A stretch of 43,314 nucleotides of DNA from an uncultured Lachnospiraceae bacterium (lineage in GTDB: Bacteria; Bacillota; Clostridia; Lachnospirales; Lachnospiraceae). The stretch covers positions 1-43,314 of the forward strand of contig CAJUJG010000030.1 of assembly GCA_910586715.1 (NCBI GenBank), in the 5' to 3' direction. Made by a program: the position numbers and the translations under genes. Of this stretch, positions 26,202 through 34,453 are shown one piece after another; positions within the stretch are counted from its first letter, which is position 1; each line of letters opens with the position of its first letter. The notes under the pieces were generated by a model. The model saw only the letters and a list, made by a program, of their open reading frames with translations, was not told the DNA's origin and did not search any database.

Positions 26202-26987
26202 GTAAAAATATCGTACAGAATTCCGGCAGCAAAACAAAGATTATGCCCAAGTGCAAGGATTTTTCAGGAGGTGCTCAAAATCGGGCTGTCTAACTCAATT
26301 TCGCAGATTATTATGAGTTTTTCCAACATTCTCTTGAACAATTTGGCAGCAGGCTACGAGGATTATGTAATTTCGGCATACGGCGTTGCCGGAAAGCTCA
26401 TCAGCATGGTATATATGATTACGGTCGGCTACATTTGAGGGTATATGCCGTTTGCGGGATATACTTACAGTGCAAACCAATTCAAACGGATGCTCTCGGC
26501 GCTGCGGTTTACCATCCTTTCAGGAACCTGCCTTTGTTTTGTTCTGCTTGTCCCGTTTTTATGGCTTGCGCCGGCATTTGTGAATGTTTTCACAAGTGAT
26601 GCGCAGATTATGGAGGGCAGCGTTGCTTTGCTTCATGCGTATGCATGGGGTGTTCCGTTTATGGTGCTCCAAATGTCGATGATGTGCACGTTTCAGGCGA
26701 CGGGCAGTGCACTGTGCGCGATGGTGGTAAATCTCGGGCGGCAGTGTCTGTTCACCATTCCGTTTCTGTACCTGTTTAACAGATTATGGGGACTTGACGG
26801 ACTGTTGTATGCGCAAATGCTCTCTAACTGATATTCCAAATCCCTAATCTGATTTGGACTTGACGGACTGTTGTATGCGCAAATGGGCGCGGATATCTGT
26901 ACAACGATGCTGGTTGTTGTCATCGGAATCCGGCTGGTGCGCAGGCTTTATGGAATGCAGAAGAAGGTGGAAATGAAATTTGATTAA
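26202..26987 (+). pseudogene. MATE-family multidrug/Na+ efflux transporter, decayed
   Basis: A rightward frame reads as the second half of a MATE transporter: ARIFQEVLKIGLSNSISQ, NNLAAGYEDYVISAYGVAGK, an in-frame TGA at about 26436, then FAGYTYSANQFKR and LHAYAWGVPFMVLQM, MCTFQATGSALCAMV. It is cut at the 5' end (no first half and no start), carries the TGA, and is interrupted near 26820 by a 66-base insertion that repeats 30 bases and adds a stop. After the insertion the tail QMGADICTTMLVVVIGIRL continues to the stop at 26987. Three independent lesions make it a clear pseudogene. Confidence 0.88.
26790..26885. repeat. 30-bp direct repeat spaced by 36 bp inside the MATE pseudogene
   Basis: The 30 bases beginning GGACTTGACGGACTG and ending GCGCAAATG occur at 26790-26819 and 26856-26885 without mismatch. 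The 36 bases between are not MATE sequence, include the stop TGA and end in a 7-bp inverted repeat (CCAAATC / GATTTGG) that uses the edge of the second copy. Confidence 0.9.
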
Positions 26988-26999
26988 AACACTTTACAT

Positions 27000-27037
27000 C
27001 TCTGACATTTTCTGTTAAAGTATAGAAAATGTCAGAG
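27000..27037. promoter_or_regulatory. 14-bp perfect inverted repeat before a small decayed ORF
   Basis: CTCTGACATTTTCT and AGAAAATGTCAGAG flank a 10-base loop. The right arm runs into a perfect AGGAGG ribosome site. Either an operator for a dimeric repressor or an RNA hairpin that could sequester the ribosome site. Confidence 0.6.
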
Positions 27038-27048
27038 GAGGTGAGTTG

Positions 27049-27210
27049 ATGACGGTCATTCGTAAATAACAGGACAATAACGATTTGATATTCCTTTACG
27101 AAATGGATATTTTTTGTTGTACTTATTTTACGGATACCACGCAGATTTTTTTGGCTTGAAATGAAGCTGTTTTTGTGATGCTTTTGCATATATACGTTCT
27201 GTACCGGTAA
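27049..27210 (+). pseudogene. possible decayed small ORF (53 codons with two stops)
   Basis: An ATG with AGGAGG seven bases upstream opens MTVIRK and stops. The same frame continues QDNNDLIFLYEMDIFCCTY and FTDTTQIFLA, a second stop, then NEAVFVMLLHIYVLYR and a final TAA placed directly at a terminator. If the two internal stops are mutations this was a protein of about 53 residues. No family recognised. Alternatively only the six-codon leader peptide is translated. Low confidence. Confidence 0.35.
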
Positions 27211-27246
27211 GACAACTTTCCATTTTGAAAGCGTTGTCTTTTTTAT
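27209..27246 (+). terminator. Rho-independent terminator after the small ORF
   Basis: AAGACAAC...GTTGTCTT stem with an inner TTTC/GAAA pairing, followed by TTTTTTATT. Confidence 0.85.
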
Positions 27247-27302
27247 TGTCCTGATACACGCAGACTGATAAACAGAATATACATAATAAGGAGTTTTTCG
27301 CT

Positions 27303-27728
27303 ATGAATCGGGAAAATAAGAAGATGAAATATGATAAAGGATATTATAAAAATCACCCTTGTGCAGACAGCTTTGTCTGCAAAAACTGCGGGCGATTGGT
27401 GGTTTCGGCGGGTGCGGGAAGCGATCACAGAAACCACTGTCCAAACTGCTTGTGCAGTATGCATTTGGATAACGATCCGGGAGATCGGGAATCGGATTGC
27501 GGCAGTATCATGGAGCCTGTATCGGTATGGGTACGCAAGAATGGAGAATGGGCAATCATTCACCGCTGCCGGCGCTGCGGACAGTTTTGTTCAAATCGGG
27601 TAGCGGCAGACGATAATCCGATGAAATTAATGTCAATCGCCATGAAGCCTATGTGCCTGCCTCCGTTTCCAATCGAACGCATCGAAGAATTGACAGCACT
27701 GATGGCAGGGGACGGAAAATTAAAATAA
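27303..27728 (+). CDS. RNHCP-domain zinc-ribbon-like protein
   Basis: 141 aa. Cys pairs in FVCKNCGRLVV and HRNHCPNCLCSMHLD, the block PGDRESDCGSIMEPVSV and the C-terminal IIHRCRRCGQFCSNRVAADDN define the RNHCP family, named for its Arg-Asn-His-Cys-Pro motif; here it reads HRNHCPNC. Probably binds zinc through the Cys clusters. Biological role unknown; members occur widely in Firmicutes and Actinobacteria as solitary cytoplasmic proteins. The ATG has AAGGAG nine bases upstream. It has a terminator of its own and stands alone in the accessory patch. Confidence 0.9.
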   Translation: MNRENKKMKYDKGYYKNHPCADSFVCKNCGRLVVSAGAGSDHRNHCPNCLCSMHLDNDPGDRESDCGSIMEPVSVWVRKNGEWAIIHRCRRCGQFCSNRVAADDNPMKLMSIAMKPMCLPPFPIERIEELTALMAGDGKLK

Positions 27729-27742
27729 CAGTAGCCTTTTTT

Positions 27743-27779
27743 AAGCGTCGCCTGGAATCTTTCACGCGGCGCTTCTTTC
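27743..27779 (+). terminator. terminator of the RNHCP gene
   Basis: AAGCGTCGC and GCGGCGCTT form a 9-bp stem with one G-T pair, followed by CTTTC. T run is poor. Confidence 0.6.
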
Positions 27780-27892
27780 ATGTATGGCAGTTGAAGATGT
27801 GTGCCGATGTAAATCATTTTACAGTAGAATTGTATCCATATTTATGATAAAATAAAAACCGCTATAGATTACGGATCCGATGGAAAGTTGAG

Positions 27893-28338
27893 ATGAAAAG
27901 ATAGAATTTATTACGAAAAAGTTTGAAGAATTAACAACCGTGGAATTATATGAAATTTTAAAGCTGCGTTCGGAAATTTTCGTTGTAGAACAAGATTGTG
28001 TCTATCAGGATATAGATAATATCGACTATCAAAGTCTGCATATTTTTTGTGAAGAAAATCACAAGGTTTTCGCATATTTGAGAATCTATCCAAAGCATGA
28101 CGAAACTGATGTTGTTCAAATCGGCAAAGTCGTGACATTGAAGCATCGAACAGGGAGCGGCAGCGCTTTATTGGAGAAAGGCATTCAGACAATAAAGGAC
28201 ACTATGAACTATAAAAAAATTTATATTGTGGCGCAAAAACAGGCAATCGGTTTTTATGAAAAATTCAGTTTTACGGTTACTTCCAAAGAATTTTTGGAGG
28301 ACGGTATTGTTCATGTCGCCATGGAGTTGATTCTATAA
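27893..28338 (+). CDS. GNAT acetyltransferase, ElaA-like, with probable N-terminal frameshift
   Basis: The C-terminal part from 27901 is continuous and reads as ElaA-type GNAT: FEELTTVELYEILKLRSEI, FVVEQDCVYQDIDNID, KVVTLKHRTGSGSALLEKG, with the acetyl-CoA loop in the last, and KIYIVAQKQAIGFYEKFSF. Family members start a few residues before this. The natural start would be the ATG at 27893 (GGAAAG six bases upstream), which reads MKR and stops; adding one A to the AAAA run restores MKKIEFITKKFEELT. The only in-frame alternative, GTG 27940, would trim a conserved helix. So either a one-base deletion (mutation or sequencing error) or an unusual start. About 148 aa if restored. Substrate unknown. 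Confidence 0.75.
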
Positions 28339-28364
28339 GCAGTCAATCCCCTATCTCGTAATGC

Positions 28365-28403
28365 AAAACAGACTCAGCATCTGCCAAGTCTGTTTTTTCT
28401 TTT
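28365..28403 (+). terminator. Rho-independent terminator of the GNAT gene
   Basis: AAAACAGACT, 12-base loop, AGTCTGTTTTTTCTTTT. The A run before the stem lets it work in both directions, so it may also serve the convergent SIMPL gene. Confidence 0.85.
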
Positions 28404-28405
28404 GC

Positions 28406-29206
28406 TTAATCTACCGCATAATTCAGCTTCACCGTAATGGTCGCTGTCTTGTCTCTTGAGCTTGTGTCAAACGCACCGCCGTAGCTGTACTCGGAGTTGG
28501 AATTTTGCGCAGTGATTTGGAAAACCCCCAGGTTTGCGCTAAGCAGTTTCGACAAACTTGCGTCGGTACCGTCCGCGATGATTTCCATACGCGCCATTGC
28601 GTTGTCCGTCGCCTGTTCAATCAGGTTTAATTTCAGCTCATCAAGTTTTGTGTAGTAATATTCGGGTGAATCCGATTCAAATTCAATATTGGATTCAATC
28701 AGCTCCGTAATATCCCTTGAAATGGCATCAACCTTATCTACGTCTTCGGACGTTACCGTAACAGACTGGTAAAGATCGTAGCCAGCCAAATGCTCGCCCG
28801 TGCGCTTTCCGTCATCATTGTACTCCGTCACCCAACGCTGCGAAATGGATATGGAACTGAACGAAAGTTCGTCCTCCGATATACCGTTATCGACCAAATA
28901 TTTCCGAATGACTTCGGCGCTGTCTTTAATGGACTGATATGCCCTCTTCGGCGTCGAACCATATGAGGAAAAACTGCCGCGCCATACAATCAAATCCGAC
29001 TCAAAATCACAGCTTGCCGAGCCGGTAACGGTGATTCCGCTGCTGCCGGAATACTTTTTGTAGTTCACAATACCGTTTGAAAAAATGCTCACGCAGATAA
29101 TTGCCGAAATTCCGGCTATCAGTGCGATAATAACCGGAATGGACACGCCTCTTTTGGGCGGTTTTTCCTGCAATGTCTGCGGTAAACTGTTTTCATTTTG
29201 TTCCAT
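28406..29206 (-). CDS. SIMPL-domain (DUF541) membrane-anchored protein
   Basis: 266 aa from ATG 29206, chosen because AGGGGG lies eight bases upstream. One N-terminal membrane helix (about residues 22-42, VSIPVIIALIAGISAIICVS) anchors an extracytoplasmic SIMPL/DUF541 domain: ITVTGSASCDFESDLIVWRG, SISQRWVTEYNDDGKR, and the C-terminal strands DKTATITVKLNYAV. Homologues occur in many bacteria as periplasmic or surface proteins of unclear role (one is linked to oxidative stress). Monocistronic, with its own palindromic promoter. Confidence 0.88.
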   Translation of the reverse strand: MEQNENSLPQTLQEKPPKRGVSIPVIIALIAGISAIICVSIFSNGIVNYKKYSGSSGITVTGSASCDFESDLIVWRGSFSSYGSTPKRAYQSIKDSAEVIRKYLVDNGISEDELSFSSISISQRWVTEYNDDGKRTGEHLAGYDLYQSVTVTSEDVDKVDAISRDITELIESNIEFESDSPEYYYTKLDELKLNLIEQATDNAMARMEIIADGTDASLSKLLSANLGVFQITAQNSNSEYSYGGAFDTSSRDKTATITVKLNYAVD

Positions 29207-29289
29207 AATTATTCCCCCTATTCTTATCATACACATAGTTAAGGAAATGCCGATTACATCATTGCTTCCTTAATCTCTTCGTTGTTTTC

Positions 29290-29317
29290 ATTATATCAGA
29301 CGATATAATGTATGCAA
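29290..29317 (-). promoter_or_regulatory. promoter of the SIMPL gene, overlapping a palindrome
   Basis: TTGCAT, 16 bases, TATAAT on the minus strand. The -10 is part of an 8-bp inverted repeat (ATTATATC / GATATAAT, loop of four), a possible operator. Confidence 0.65.
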
Positions 29318-29384
29318 GAAGATGCGACAAAATGATGCAAAAATGATGTAGATACGATAAAAAAAGGATGAATTTTGGCATCTT

Positions 29385-31259
29385 TTACTCCACAATCTCA
29401 AGCAGTCTTCCTGTAATTTCCGCCATATTTGTGGAAACCTGTTTTGTGTCGTGGGAAATGCGCACGTTTTGTTCCACAACATTGGAAATACGCTCAATCT
29501 GACTGACAGCATGCGATACGATATCCACATTCTGTTTCACCATATCGGTGATTGCTTCCACATCGTGATCCGTTTTCTCAATGTTTTCCACAACAATCCC
29601 GAACGCCTCCACCGTTTGGTCAGTAATCTCGCGTCCGTCTTCCACCGCCTTAATGGAGTTCATAATTAATTCGCTGGTTTCTTTTGCCGCCTGCGCGCTT
29701 CTTGCAGCAAGCTCTCCAACCTGCCTTGCCACAACGGCAAATCCTTTACCCATATCCCCGGCTCTTGCCGCCTCAATCGAGGCATTGAGCGAAAGCATGT
29801 TTGTCTGCTGTGCAATGGAGTTTATATCACCGATAATCTTTTCAATTGCCATTGACATATCGCTGATTTTCTGCATCGAATCCTTTAACAGCTCCATGCG
29901 GGACTGCGTCTCGATAATTTTTTCCGACGTGTTTCCTGTCGCCTCCGTAATTTCGACGGTGGCGCTTACACTTCTGTTGAGTTCCTGCGTCAACTGGCTC
30001 ATGGTCTGCTTTAAATCCTCCACAGCCTTTTCCTGCTCACCCGTTCCGTTAAAGATGTCGTCGGCATTCCTGAGTGTTTCCCCCGATACCTCATTCAGCT
30101 CCGTACAGACGCCCTTTACGTTTTCAATCATTCTCTGATTGTTTTCCATATCCTGACTTTGCAGCGCTAAAAGCGACTCGTTTTCTTTAATACTTTGACA
30201 AATCCCCTCAACCATTTTGTTAATGCTGTCAGAAAGCATTGTAAATTCAGGATTTCCCTGCTCATTTACGGTAATATCAAATTTTCCCCCTGCGATTTCC
30301 TTCATGGAATTGGTGATACGGTTGATCCCGCTCACAATTTTATCGTCCACCATGCGGTTAATCATCATCAGCAGCACACCGAAGATTAACAGCATACTAA
30401 ACGATACCACAACAGTCTGATTGAGGCGTCCCGCGTAGTATTCACTCGCCGGCATAAAGGTTCCGATAATCCTTCCGTTATATTCCTCCGCCATATAATA
30501 ACCTTTTTTCCCGTCAATCACCGCTTTTCCTTTTCCTGTCAGGTTTGACGGAAAACCTGCATCCGTTGCGGCAATTCCGATTAAACTTTCATTTTCATGC
30601 GCTAAAATCTGTCCGCTCGCGGCATCAATCGCATAGACATATCCAGTCTCGCCAAAATCAATATCCCGAAGTACCACGGAAATCTCCGTTCCGGCGAGCG
30701 TTTGCTCCAAAACCTCCGGACGCACACCAACCTGCACAAGTCCCTTGTCATCCGTGCGCGCCACGCCAATGTACTGCACAACAACGCCCTCGGCAACGTT
30801 TACCTGCGGCTCCTGTACAATTTCAATGGAAGGATCGTCCACAATTACCATAAACGCGTTGGACTGTTCGCCGCTCTTCATGTCAAAACCGATATAGGCG
30901 TCAATCGTGCTGCTCGTGATAATCCCCTCTTCATCAATAATATGCAGCTCGTTCACCATCAGCCGTTCCTTAATCTCATTGAGCTTTGCCGCGTTGCCAT
31001 AAATGGACTTGTCTGCGGCAAGCATGTCCGCAAATGCCCTTGTCTTGGCAAGATTGTCCTGACCAAGATTGTCCGTAAGCTGTTGGATATTTGCCTCGTT
31101 GTCTGCTAACTTTTCCCTGACAGCCTCAAGTTTGTCCCGGCTGGCGGAAGTGTTGCCTGTCTGACTGACCACAGTCTGCAGCGCAAATATTGCCGTAATT
31201 GTAATAAGAAGCGCCGCAAGCATGTAACAGAAAAGTCTTTGTGTAAAAATTTTCTTCAT
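29385..31259 (-). CDS. methyl-accepting chemotaxis protein
   Basis: 624 aa. TM1 (about residues 10-30), a double-Cache-like sensor outside the membrane to about 280, TM2 (about 285-305), HAMP (about 306-360) and the cytoplasmic signalling domain. The hairpin tip IAQQTNMLSLNASIEAARAG is the conserved CheA/CheW contact. The sensor contains DFGETGYVYAIDAASGQIL and DGKKGYYMAEEYNGRIIG, typical of Cache modules. Indicates a motile organism. The ATG at 31259 has GGAGGAG upstream. Ligand unknown. Leader of about 100 bases is described separately. Confidence 0.95.
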   Translation of the reverse strand: MKKIFTQRLFCYMLAALLITITAIFALQTVVSQTGNTSASRDKLEAVREKLADNEANIQQLTDNLGQDNLAKTRAFADMLAADKSIYGNAAKLNEIKERLMVNELHIIDEEGIITSSTIDAYIGFDMKSGEQSNAFMVIVDDPSIEIVQEPQVNVAEGVVVQYIGVARTDDKGLVQVGVRPEVLEQTLAGTEISVVLRDIDFGETGYVYAIDAASGQILAHENESLIGIAATDAGFPSNLTGKGKAVIDGKKGYYMAEEYNGRIIGTFMPASEYYAGRLNQTVVVSFSMLLIFGVLLMMINRMVDDKIVSGINRITNSMKEIAGGKFDITVNEQGNPEFTMLSDSINKMVEGICQSIKENESLLALQSQDMENNQRMIENVKGVCTELNEVSGETLRNADDIFNGTGEQEKAVEDLKQTMSQLTQELNRSVSATVEITEATGNTSEKIIETQSRMELLKDSMQKISDMSMAIEKIIGDINSIAQQTNMLSLNASIEAARAGDMGKGFAVVARQVGELAARSAQAAKETSELIMNSIKAVEDGREITDQTVEAFGIVVENIEKTDHDVEAITDMVKQNVDIVSHAVSQIERISNVVEQNVRISHDTKQVSTNMAEITGRLLEIVE

Positions 31260-31362
31260 GTCCTATGTCTCCTCCTTTGTTTTTTGGCGTTAAGAGGCGG
31301 CAGCCATGCCTAATATCCGCCGGAATTTCGTCAAAATGCACAAAATTAATGTCTTGCATTCC
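31260..31362 (-). other. structured leader of the chemoreceptor gene
   Basis: About 100 untranslated bases. CGGAAT near the 5' end pairs with ATTCCG 39 bases on; next to it GGCGG pairs with CCGCC around a 16-base loop. I do not see the consensus of the cyclic-di-GMP riboswitches that often precede chemoreceptors in Clostridia, so this could be an ordinary leader. Confidence 0.4.
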
Positions 31363-31368
31363 GTTTCT

Positions 31369-31397
31369 ATTATAACAATACTGCAAAAAAAAGGCAA
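31369..31397 (-). promoter_or_regulatory. promoter of the chemoreceptor gene
   Basis: TTGCCT, 17 bases, TATAAT on the minus strand. Confidence 0.75.
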
Positions 31398-31487
31398 CCA
31401 ATTCCAGCCATCACGATACAACAATATAAATTGGCTGCGCGAAGAATTACGCAAATCATATTCCGTTATCCCTCGGTAAAACGTATC

Positions 31488-31517
31488 TTGATATTTTACA
31501 AAAATCCGTGATATGAT
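31488..31517 (+). promoter_or_regulatory. promoter of the P-loop stub
   Basis: TTGATA, 18 bases, TATGAT. The -10 region (GTGATATGATACCT) is shared with the region before the intact homologue at 34627. Confidence 0.6.
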
Positions 31518-31558
31518 ACCTGTTCACAAATCACTTAACGTTTATGGAGGGCAAAGGT

Positions 31559-31622
31559 ATGTTAAAAGCAATTGTAATCGGAAGTCCGGGCGCAGGGAAA
31601 AGCACGTTTGCACGAAAGCTTA
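31559..31622 (+). pseudogene. 5' stub of a P-loop kinase gene (duplicate of 34627)
   Basis: ATG at 31559 with GGAGGG upstream begins MLKAIVIGSPGAGKSTFARKL, almost identical to the first 21 residues of the gene at 34627 (MLKVIIIGSPGAGKSTFARK). Similarity extends upstream through the ribosome site to the -10 box but ends abruptly at 31622, six bases from the stop of the carboxypeptidase gene on the other strand. Translation would run on to 31792 through antisense carboxypeptidase sequence. A partial duplication or rearrangement scar. Confidence 0.85.
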
Positions 31623-31628
31623 ACGCCT

Positions 31629-33074
31629 TTATTGTTTTGTACGTGCGGTTCGCAATATCCAATCCACCGCCGCCCCGGCGTGCGTGGGCAGATTTTGAGG
31701 AAGCGCCTCGTTTTTTGTTTCTTCCATGCCTGTGTCAAAGACCTGCAAAGCGTATTTTGCAAGTAATTCCGAAACACGTCCTCTTTCTATAGAATCCTCC
31801 GTACCCAAAACAATCACGATTAAATCATGCTTCATATTCCCGTCATCCACAGTCAAAGACGTCACCAAACAGGCTCCGGACTTATTGGTCGTTCCGGTTT
31901 TCAAACCGGTGACTTCGGGCAGATTATGCAAAAGCGGATTTGTATTGCGCACCTCAAGGTCAAGAGATTGCAATGTCGCGGATTGCAGGGAAGTCATATC
32001 GGTCACTTGCGGATAAACCTTCAAAAGATACGATACCATCCGGAACATATCTTCTGCGCTCATGCGGTTCTGACGCTTTGCGGGAATGGGTTCCTGCGTG
32101 TAAGAGGGCAGACCGTTACAGTTGAAAAAAATTGCCTGAGAAAGTCCCAAATCCAACGCTTTTTGGTTCATTTTTTCGACAAAAGCTTCCTCCGAACCGG
32201 CAATCGCCTCGGCAAGGCACAGCGCGCATTCATTGCTGGAGGGTAAAAGAGCACCCAGTAAAAGTTCATACACGGTAATCTGTTCCCCTGTTTCCAAAGG
32301 AATCACGCCGTCATCTGACGCAGACAGCGCCTGCGCTGCCTCGGAGATAATAACCGGCTCTTCAAGGGAAAGCCGTCCTTCCGAGATTGCCTCCATTGCC
32401 AGCAGACACGTCATAAGCTTGGAAGTGCTGGCTATGGGATAAGAAATATCGGACTGATATTGATAATAATATTCCCCTGTGGCAGCATCTCCTACCAACA
32501 CACTATTGACTCCGTAAAAGTATCCTGCCTGTTCTAAAGCAGCAGGGTCAATGCGAAACGGAGCCTGCGTTTGAAGCTGCAGGACACCTGCTTCGGAAAC
32601 CGTGATATTCATATCCAAAATCATCGCCAAATCTGCCGCCATCATGAAACAATCGTAATGACCGGAAGGCAATGCCATAATCAGCGTATAATAACGAACC
32701 TCTTGTCCGTTTACTTTCATTTCGTTTCGCCGCAGGGAAATGTCCGGATTTTCGACATCTTCCCAAGGAATATTTTCGACGCCCACGGGCGTATAGGCGC
32801 TCCCCGGTGTTAAAGAGACGGCGTTTTTTGTGATTTCCAACGAAAAAGTTTTACCCGTACCGTTCAAAGCCACGGCAATATCCCGCATGGAAAAATACGT
32901 GTTGCAGTCATAGCTATAATCTAACGTTTTTACTGTGTATGCGGCGCCGGTATCTGTCTGCACCTGACAGGTTTTAGGTATTTCATAGCTTGCGGACGCC
33001 CTGACAGGAAAAATAAGACATACTAAAATTACCGACAGGATAACAGAATTGATTTTCCGTATTGTTTTTTTCAT
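31629..33074 (-). CDS. D-alanyl-D-alanine carboxypeptidase (peptidase S11), with N-terminal stalk domain
   Basis: 481 aa. Signal peptide (about 1-29, ending VRASA) is followed by about 140 residues with the look of a copper-amine-oxidase-type stalk domain (YSYDCNTYFSMRDIAVAL), then the S11 serine transpeptidase fold: SxxK at S216-K219 (IASTSKLMT), SxN in SSNECALCLAE and KTG in LKTGTTNKSG. It trims the terminal D-Ala of peptidoglycan stems. The usual C-terminal PBP5 beta domain and amphipathic membrane anchor are missing: the protein ends soon after GRVSELLAKYALQVF. The gene sits 37 bases after the membrane protein at 33112 and ends at a duplication scar. Confidence 0.9.
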   Translation of the reverse strand: MKKTIRKINSVILSVILVCLIFPVRASASYEIPKTCQVQTDTGAAYTVKTLDYSYDCNTYFSMRDIAVALNGTGKTFSLEITKNAVSLTPGSAYTPVGVENIPWEDVENPDISLRRNEMKVNGQEVRYYTLIMALPSGHYDCFMMAADLAMILDMNITVSEAGVLQLQTQAPFRIDPAALEQAGYFYGVNSVLVGDAATGEYYYQYQSDISYPIASTSKLMTCLLAMEAISEGRLSLEEPVIISEAAQALSASDDGVIPLETGEQITVYELLLGALLPSSNECALCLAEAIAGSEEAFVEKMNQKALDLGLSQAIFFNCNGLPSYTQEPIPAKRQNRMSAEDMFRMVSYLLKVYPQVTDMTSLQSATLQSLDLEVRNTNPLLHNLPEVTGLKTGTTNKSGACLVTSLTVDDGNMKHDLIVIVLGTEDSIERGRVSELLAKYALQVFDTGMEETKNEALPQNLPTHAGAAVDWILRTARTKQ

Positions 33075-33111
33075 GGGCTCTCCTTTCTCACTCGCTTTAC
33101 CGGTTTGAAGA

Positions 33112-33807
33112 TTACTGCAAAATATATATCATGGGACATTCATATCCCGCCTCCTCGGACAAAAGCAATGTATTGTCTTTTCGAAGGTAATATTCTGTCT
33201 TTGCAGTAACCTGCCAGCCGTCATCGAATTGTCTTATTAAGACGCCTTCTTCTGTTGTATAGGCGCCGCTGCCGTCATATTGCGCCTGCAAATCCTCTAA
33301 GGAGGGCAGAAGCTCTGGTCCGCAGGACATCAAATAAGATACGGTGGGCATTCCAAAGGTTTCCGTTACAAGCGTTTCAATGCTTTCCTTGTCCGTGCCG
33401 CCCGAATAGCCTGCCTTGTGAAGCCGCTCAACTAAGAGGTCCTCAAAAGCCGCGGCAAATGCCTCGTAGGCAGCCTGCTTGCAGGCATCGTAGCTTTCCG
33501 TCTGAATATTGCAGGAAAACATTCCTTGCTCACGGGCAGTTTGTTCCAAGGTCAAATTGACTTCAACGGTCAACCCCTGCATATATTGTTCCATATCCTC
33601 CAGGGTAAGAGAAACCGCCTCTATGTCCTGCAGCCAGTCAAGCGCCGTGACAGCCGCCTGGTCCGTCATGTCCAGTTTTGCGGTCCAGCTTCCGGACAGG
33701 TCCTTGTCACCTGGTGCAAAAAAATGCAGATAGGTCAAGAGTGCGGTGGAAGTGATTAAAAATAAAAACAATATCGTTAATACAATGCGCTTTAGATTTT
33801 TTCTCAT
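33112..33807 (-). CDS. single-span membrane protein of unknown function, paired with the carboxypeptidase
   Basis: 231 aa from ATG 33807, which has GGAGG seven bases upstream; the frame further up to 33855 is inside a repeat. One N-terminal helix (about 8-28, IVLTILFLFLITSTALLTYL) is followed by an extracytoplasmic domain beginning LSGSWTAKLDMTDQ, a phrase common in lipocalin-like or DUF-type surface proteins of Clostridia, with helices rich in Ala, Glu and Leu. No catalytic motif is visible. It is 37 bases upstream of the D,D-carboxypeptidase gene in one transcript. Function not recognised. Confidence 0.7.
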   Translation of the reverse strand: MRKNLKRIVLTILFLFLITSTALLTYLHFFAPGDKDLSGSWTAKLDMTDQAAVTALDWLQDIEAVSLTLEDMEQYMQGLTVEVNLTLEQTAREQGMFSCNIQTESYDACKQAAYEAFAAAFEDLLVERLHKAGYSGGTDKESIETLVTETFGMPTVSYLMSCGPELLPSLEDLQAQYDGSGAYTTEEGVLIRQFDDGWQVTAKTEYYLRKDNTLLLSEEAGYECPMIYILQ

Positions 33808-33832
33808 AGAAATCCTCCATACTTGATGCATT

Positions 33833-33896
33833 TGCGAATCGGGGCGCAAGCACACATTTGCCCTGTGAAAATTTATTTTTCACAGTAATACCTCCC
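33833..33896. repeat. dispersed leader repeat, family 2, copy 1
   Basis: On the minus strand GGGAGGTATTACTGTG begins a unit with a 9-bp hairpin (CTGTGAAAA, loop ATAAA, TTTTCACAG), then GGCAAATGTGTGC and ending GATTCGCA. It aligns closely with 40457-40517 and, like it, stands just before a ribosome binding site in the same orientation. Confidence 0.8.
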
Positions 33897-34006
33897 GGAC
33901 TACGGTAAATACCATTCTTTTCTTTTTCAAAAAAGAAAATTGCCCACAAAATCAATTTGACATTTGCGGGTAATCTTTTCGTATCACAAATCTTCTTTGT
34001 TTCAAA

Positions 34007-34375
34007 TTACATATTCCCGGTTACGCTATAGCCACAACTGCAAGTGCCTGCATGACCTGCATTCATGTCCCCGCAGACCGGACAGTTCCAACCCTTCGAC
34101 AGTTCCGCGGCAGCAATCATTTTCTTTGAATCCTCAAAGTTCTTATATGTATCACTATGCGCAACGACAGACTCGTCGGAACCAAAATAATTTTCATCTT
34201 CATTGATATAAATTTCTACCTTAGGCAGCAGCAACGCAGCAATTATCACATACACGCCAAAGAAAAATGCCCACAAAAACCAATCTTCCGTACGTCCTTT
34301 ATCTTCTATAATCCGATTGACTATCTTTCCGCAAATGTAACCATGAATACAAAAAAGCAACAAAAACCATACCAT
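34007..34375 (-). CDS. small membrane protein with C-terminal zinc ribbon
   Basis: 122 aa. Two hydrophobic helices (about 1-20 and 31-52, WFLWAFFFGVYVIIAALLLP) are joined by a charged loop, followed by an acidic region and a C-terminal zinc ribbon with two CxxC/CxC pairs: WNCPVCGDMNAGHAGTCSCG. No known family beyond the general zinc-ribbon membrane type. Own promoter. It lies between the carboxypeptidase operon and the P-loop kinase. Confidence 0.72.
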   Translation of the reverse strand: MVWFLLLFCIHGYICGKIVNRIIEDKGRTEDWFLWAFFFGVYVIIAALLLPKVEIYINEDENYFGSDESVVAHSDTYKNFEDSKKMIAAAELSKGWNCPVCGDMNAGHAGTCSCGYSVTGNM

Positions 34376-34424
34376 ATTTCATTTCCTCCAAATGTATCTT
34401 TTCGCTCTGCTTTCTTTCCTGACC

Positions 34425-34453
34425 ACTATAGCACAAAATTTTTTGAAACGCAA
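34425..34453 (-). promoter_or_regulatory. promoter of the zinc-ribbon membrane gene
   Basis: TTGCGT, 17 bases, TATAGT on the minus strand, about 50 bases upstream of the ATG at 34375. Confidence 0.75.

Noticed and set aside
26790..26885. Repeat-spacer-like pattern (30-bp repeat, 36-bp spacer), as in a minimal CRISPR
   Set aside because: The repeat is plain MATE coding sequence, occurs only twice and no cas gene is present; it is a local duplication.
31260..31362. Cyclic-di-GMP riboswitch before the chemoreceptor
   Set aside because: The conserved GEMM core (GCAAACC ... GGGACGCAAAGC) is not present.
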